Under the pieces are notes generated by a model. It worked only from the letters and a program-made list of their open reading frames with translations. It did not search any database and had not been told where the DNA came from. A DNA stretch of 5,466 bases from positions 1-5,466 of the forward strand of contig JASLNX010000067.1 in NCBI GenBank assembly GCA_030745815.1. Reading direction: 5' to 3'. The translations under genes were made by a program, and so were the position numbers. Below, piece by piece: positions 4,821 through 5,466 of the stretch (positions are counted from its first letter, which is position 1; every line of letters starts with the position of its first letter). The DNA comes from an archaeon (GTDB taxonomy: Archaea > Iainarchaeota > Iainarchaeia > Iainarchaeales > GCA-2688035).

Positions 4821-4843
4821 AGTATGTAACAGAAATCAATCCA

Positions 4844-5466
4844 ATGAAAATAGATTGTATTGGCCTGGGGTGCGATGAATGCTGTAAGCGTTATTGGATT
4901 ACGCTTCTTCCAGAGGACGCGAACAAAATCGCTAAAGAACTCAAAGTTTCACTTAAAGACTTCCTTGAAAAGGAATGTTTTCTAATAGCTCACATTTATC
5001 CAAAGAACAGCAAGTCAGACGGCCTTACAATCAACAGCAAGTTCTTACCCAGCAAGCTTGCGGAGTTTGTTGGAAAAGAAATGCAGCCTGTTCCGTCGCA
5101 CTTTCTTGTTCTTCCGGCGGTAACGCTTAAGAGAGACTCCAAAGGAGAGTGCGTTTTCTTAAGCAAGGGCAAATGTAAAATCTATCCTTCGGCCCCGCCA
5201 ATTTGCAAGCTTTTCCCAGTTGTTGCATTAAGCAGGCGTTCGCTAAAAGATATTTATCCCTTCTGCAAAGCAATGTTGGGAAGTGATGCAGGAGACAAAA
5301 CAGGAGAGCTTGACAGAGAACAGCGCGAGCTGGTTAGTAAATATTTTGAGTCAATTAAAGAACAGGGCTTTTCAAATATTTGGAAGCATCTTCCACTCAA
5401 AGCAGTTGTTTTAATTGAGGGCAAAAAAGAACTGTTTATTTCAAAAGAAGAGTTTTTACAGCTGAT
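4844..5466 (+). CDS. YkgJ-family cysteine-cluster protein (3' end outside window)
   Basis: The frame from ATG 4844 stays open for 207 codons to the window edge. It shows the cysteine pattern of the CxxCxxCC (YkgJ, formerly UPF0153) family, thought to bind a zinc or iron ion or an iron-sulfur centre. The N-terminal cluster is C5-x4-C10-x2-C13-C14. The second half of the site is C103-VFLSKGK-C111-KIYPSAPPI-C121-KLFPV, followed by C141. This order (CxFL, CxIYxxxPxxCxxFP) is diagnostic. The N-terminal spacing C-x4-C-x2-CC is wider than the textbook form. Function is not established for the family. Residues from about 155 onward are a helical, charged C-terminal extension. No Shine-Dalgarno precedes the ATG, while a TATA-like box lies about 27 bases upstream, so translation is probably leaderless. 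It is divergent from tRNA-Thr. Confidence 0.88.
   Translation, partial: MKIDCIGLGCDECCKRYWITLLPEDANKIAKELKVSLKDFLEKECFLIAHIYPKNSKSDGLTINSKFLPSKLAEFVGKEMQPVPSHFLVLPAVTLKRDSKGECVFLSKGKCKIYPSAPPICKLFPVVALSRRSLKDIYPFCKAMLGSDAGDKTGELDREQRELVSKYFESIKEQGFSNIWKHLPLKAVVLIEGKKELFISKEEFLQL

Noticed and set aside
1..5466. CRISPR arrays, insertion sequences, rRNA, riboswitches
   Set aside because: No regularly spaced repeats, no transposase-like frame with terminal inverted repeats, no rRNA segments and no recognisable riboswitch core were seen on either strand.

Overview
The window reads as archaeal DNA, roughly 60% A+T. The evidence is a tRNA-Tyr with a bulge-helix-bulge intron at 37/38 and a C1-G72 pair, tRNAs without encoded CCA, TATA-type promoter elements placed about 26-31 nt before start codons, and mostly single-gene transcription units. 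The gene content (two-subunit Fe-S fumarase, free-standing NAD synthase, PAP2 phosphatase, small conserved archaeal proteins) would fit a DPANN or other small-genome euryarchaeal lineage, but the lineage is inference and I cannot place the species.

Layout, left to right. (1) The 3' end of an unrecognised plus-strand gene (3-356). (2) A minus-strand operon for class I fumarase: alpha (922-1743) then beta (374-925), overlapping by ATGA. (3) Minus-strand tRNA-Tyr(GUA) with a 56-nt intron (1785-1913). (4) A minus-strand reading frame of unknown function (1947-2510) broken by one in-frame TGA. (5) Divergent from it, nadE (2540-3328, plus). (6) Convergent with nadE and overlapping it by 11 bp, a minus-strand PAP2-superfamily membrane phosphatase (3318-4220). 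(7) A small minus-strand protein possibly of the DUF2666 type (4247-4687), just downstream of tRNA-Thr(UGU) (4709-4780). (8) Divergent from the tRNA, a YkgJ-type cysteine-cluster protein (4844 to the window end, incomplete). No stretch above 300 bases lacks a gene; the longest gene-free gap is 63 bp (4781-4843).

The genes do not form one pathway. Fumarase interconverts fumarate and malate, NadE finishes NAD synthesis, the PAP2 protein probably removes phosphate from a lipid pyrophosphate or phosphate, and the rest are uncharacterised. The regulatory layout is consistent: genes that appear to be first in a transcript (fumarase alpha, nadE, PAP2, YkgJ) have a TATA-like box centred 25-31 nt before the start codon and little or no Shine-Dalgarno, suggesting leaderless mRNAs. 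Genes placed inside or behind another transcript (fumarase beta, the DUF2666-like gene) have a clean GGAGG eight bases before ATG.

I see no convincing novel defence or mobile system. The most unusual points are the tRNA-Tyr (altered elbow residues, an intron with a competing hairpin), the single-stop broken gene next to it, a 12-bp copy of the tRNA-Tyr 3' end on the far side of the fumarase operon, and a free-standing NadE whose sequence resembles the glutamine-dependent class.
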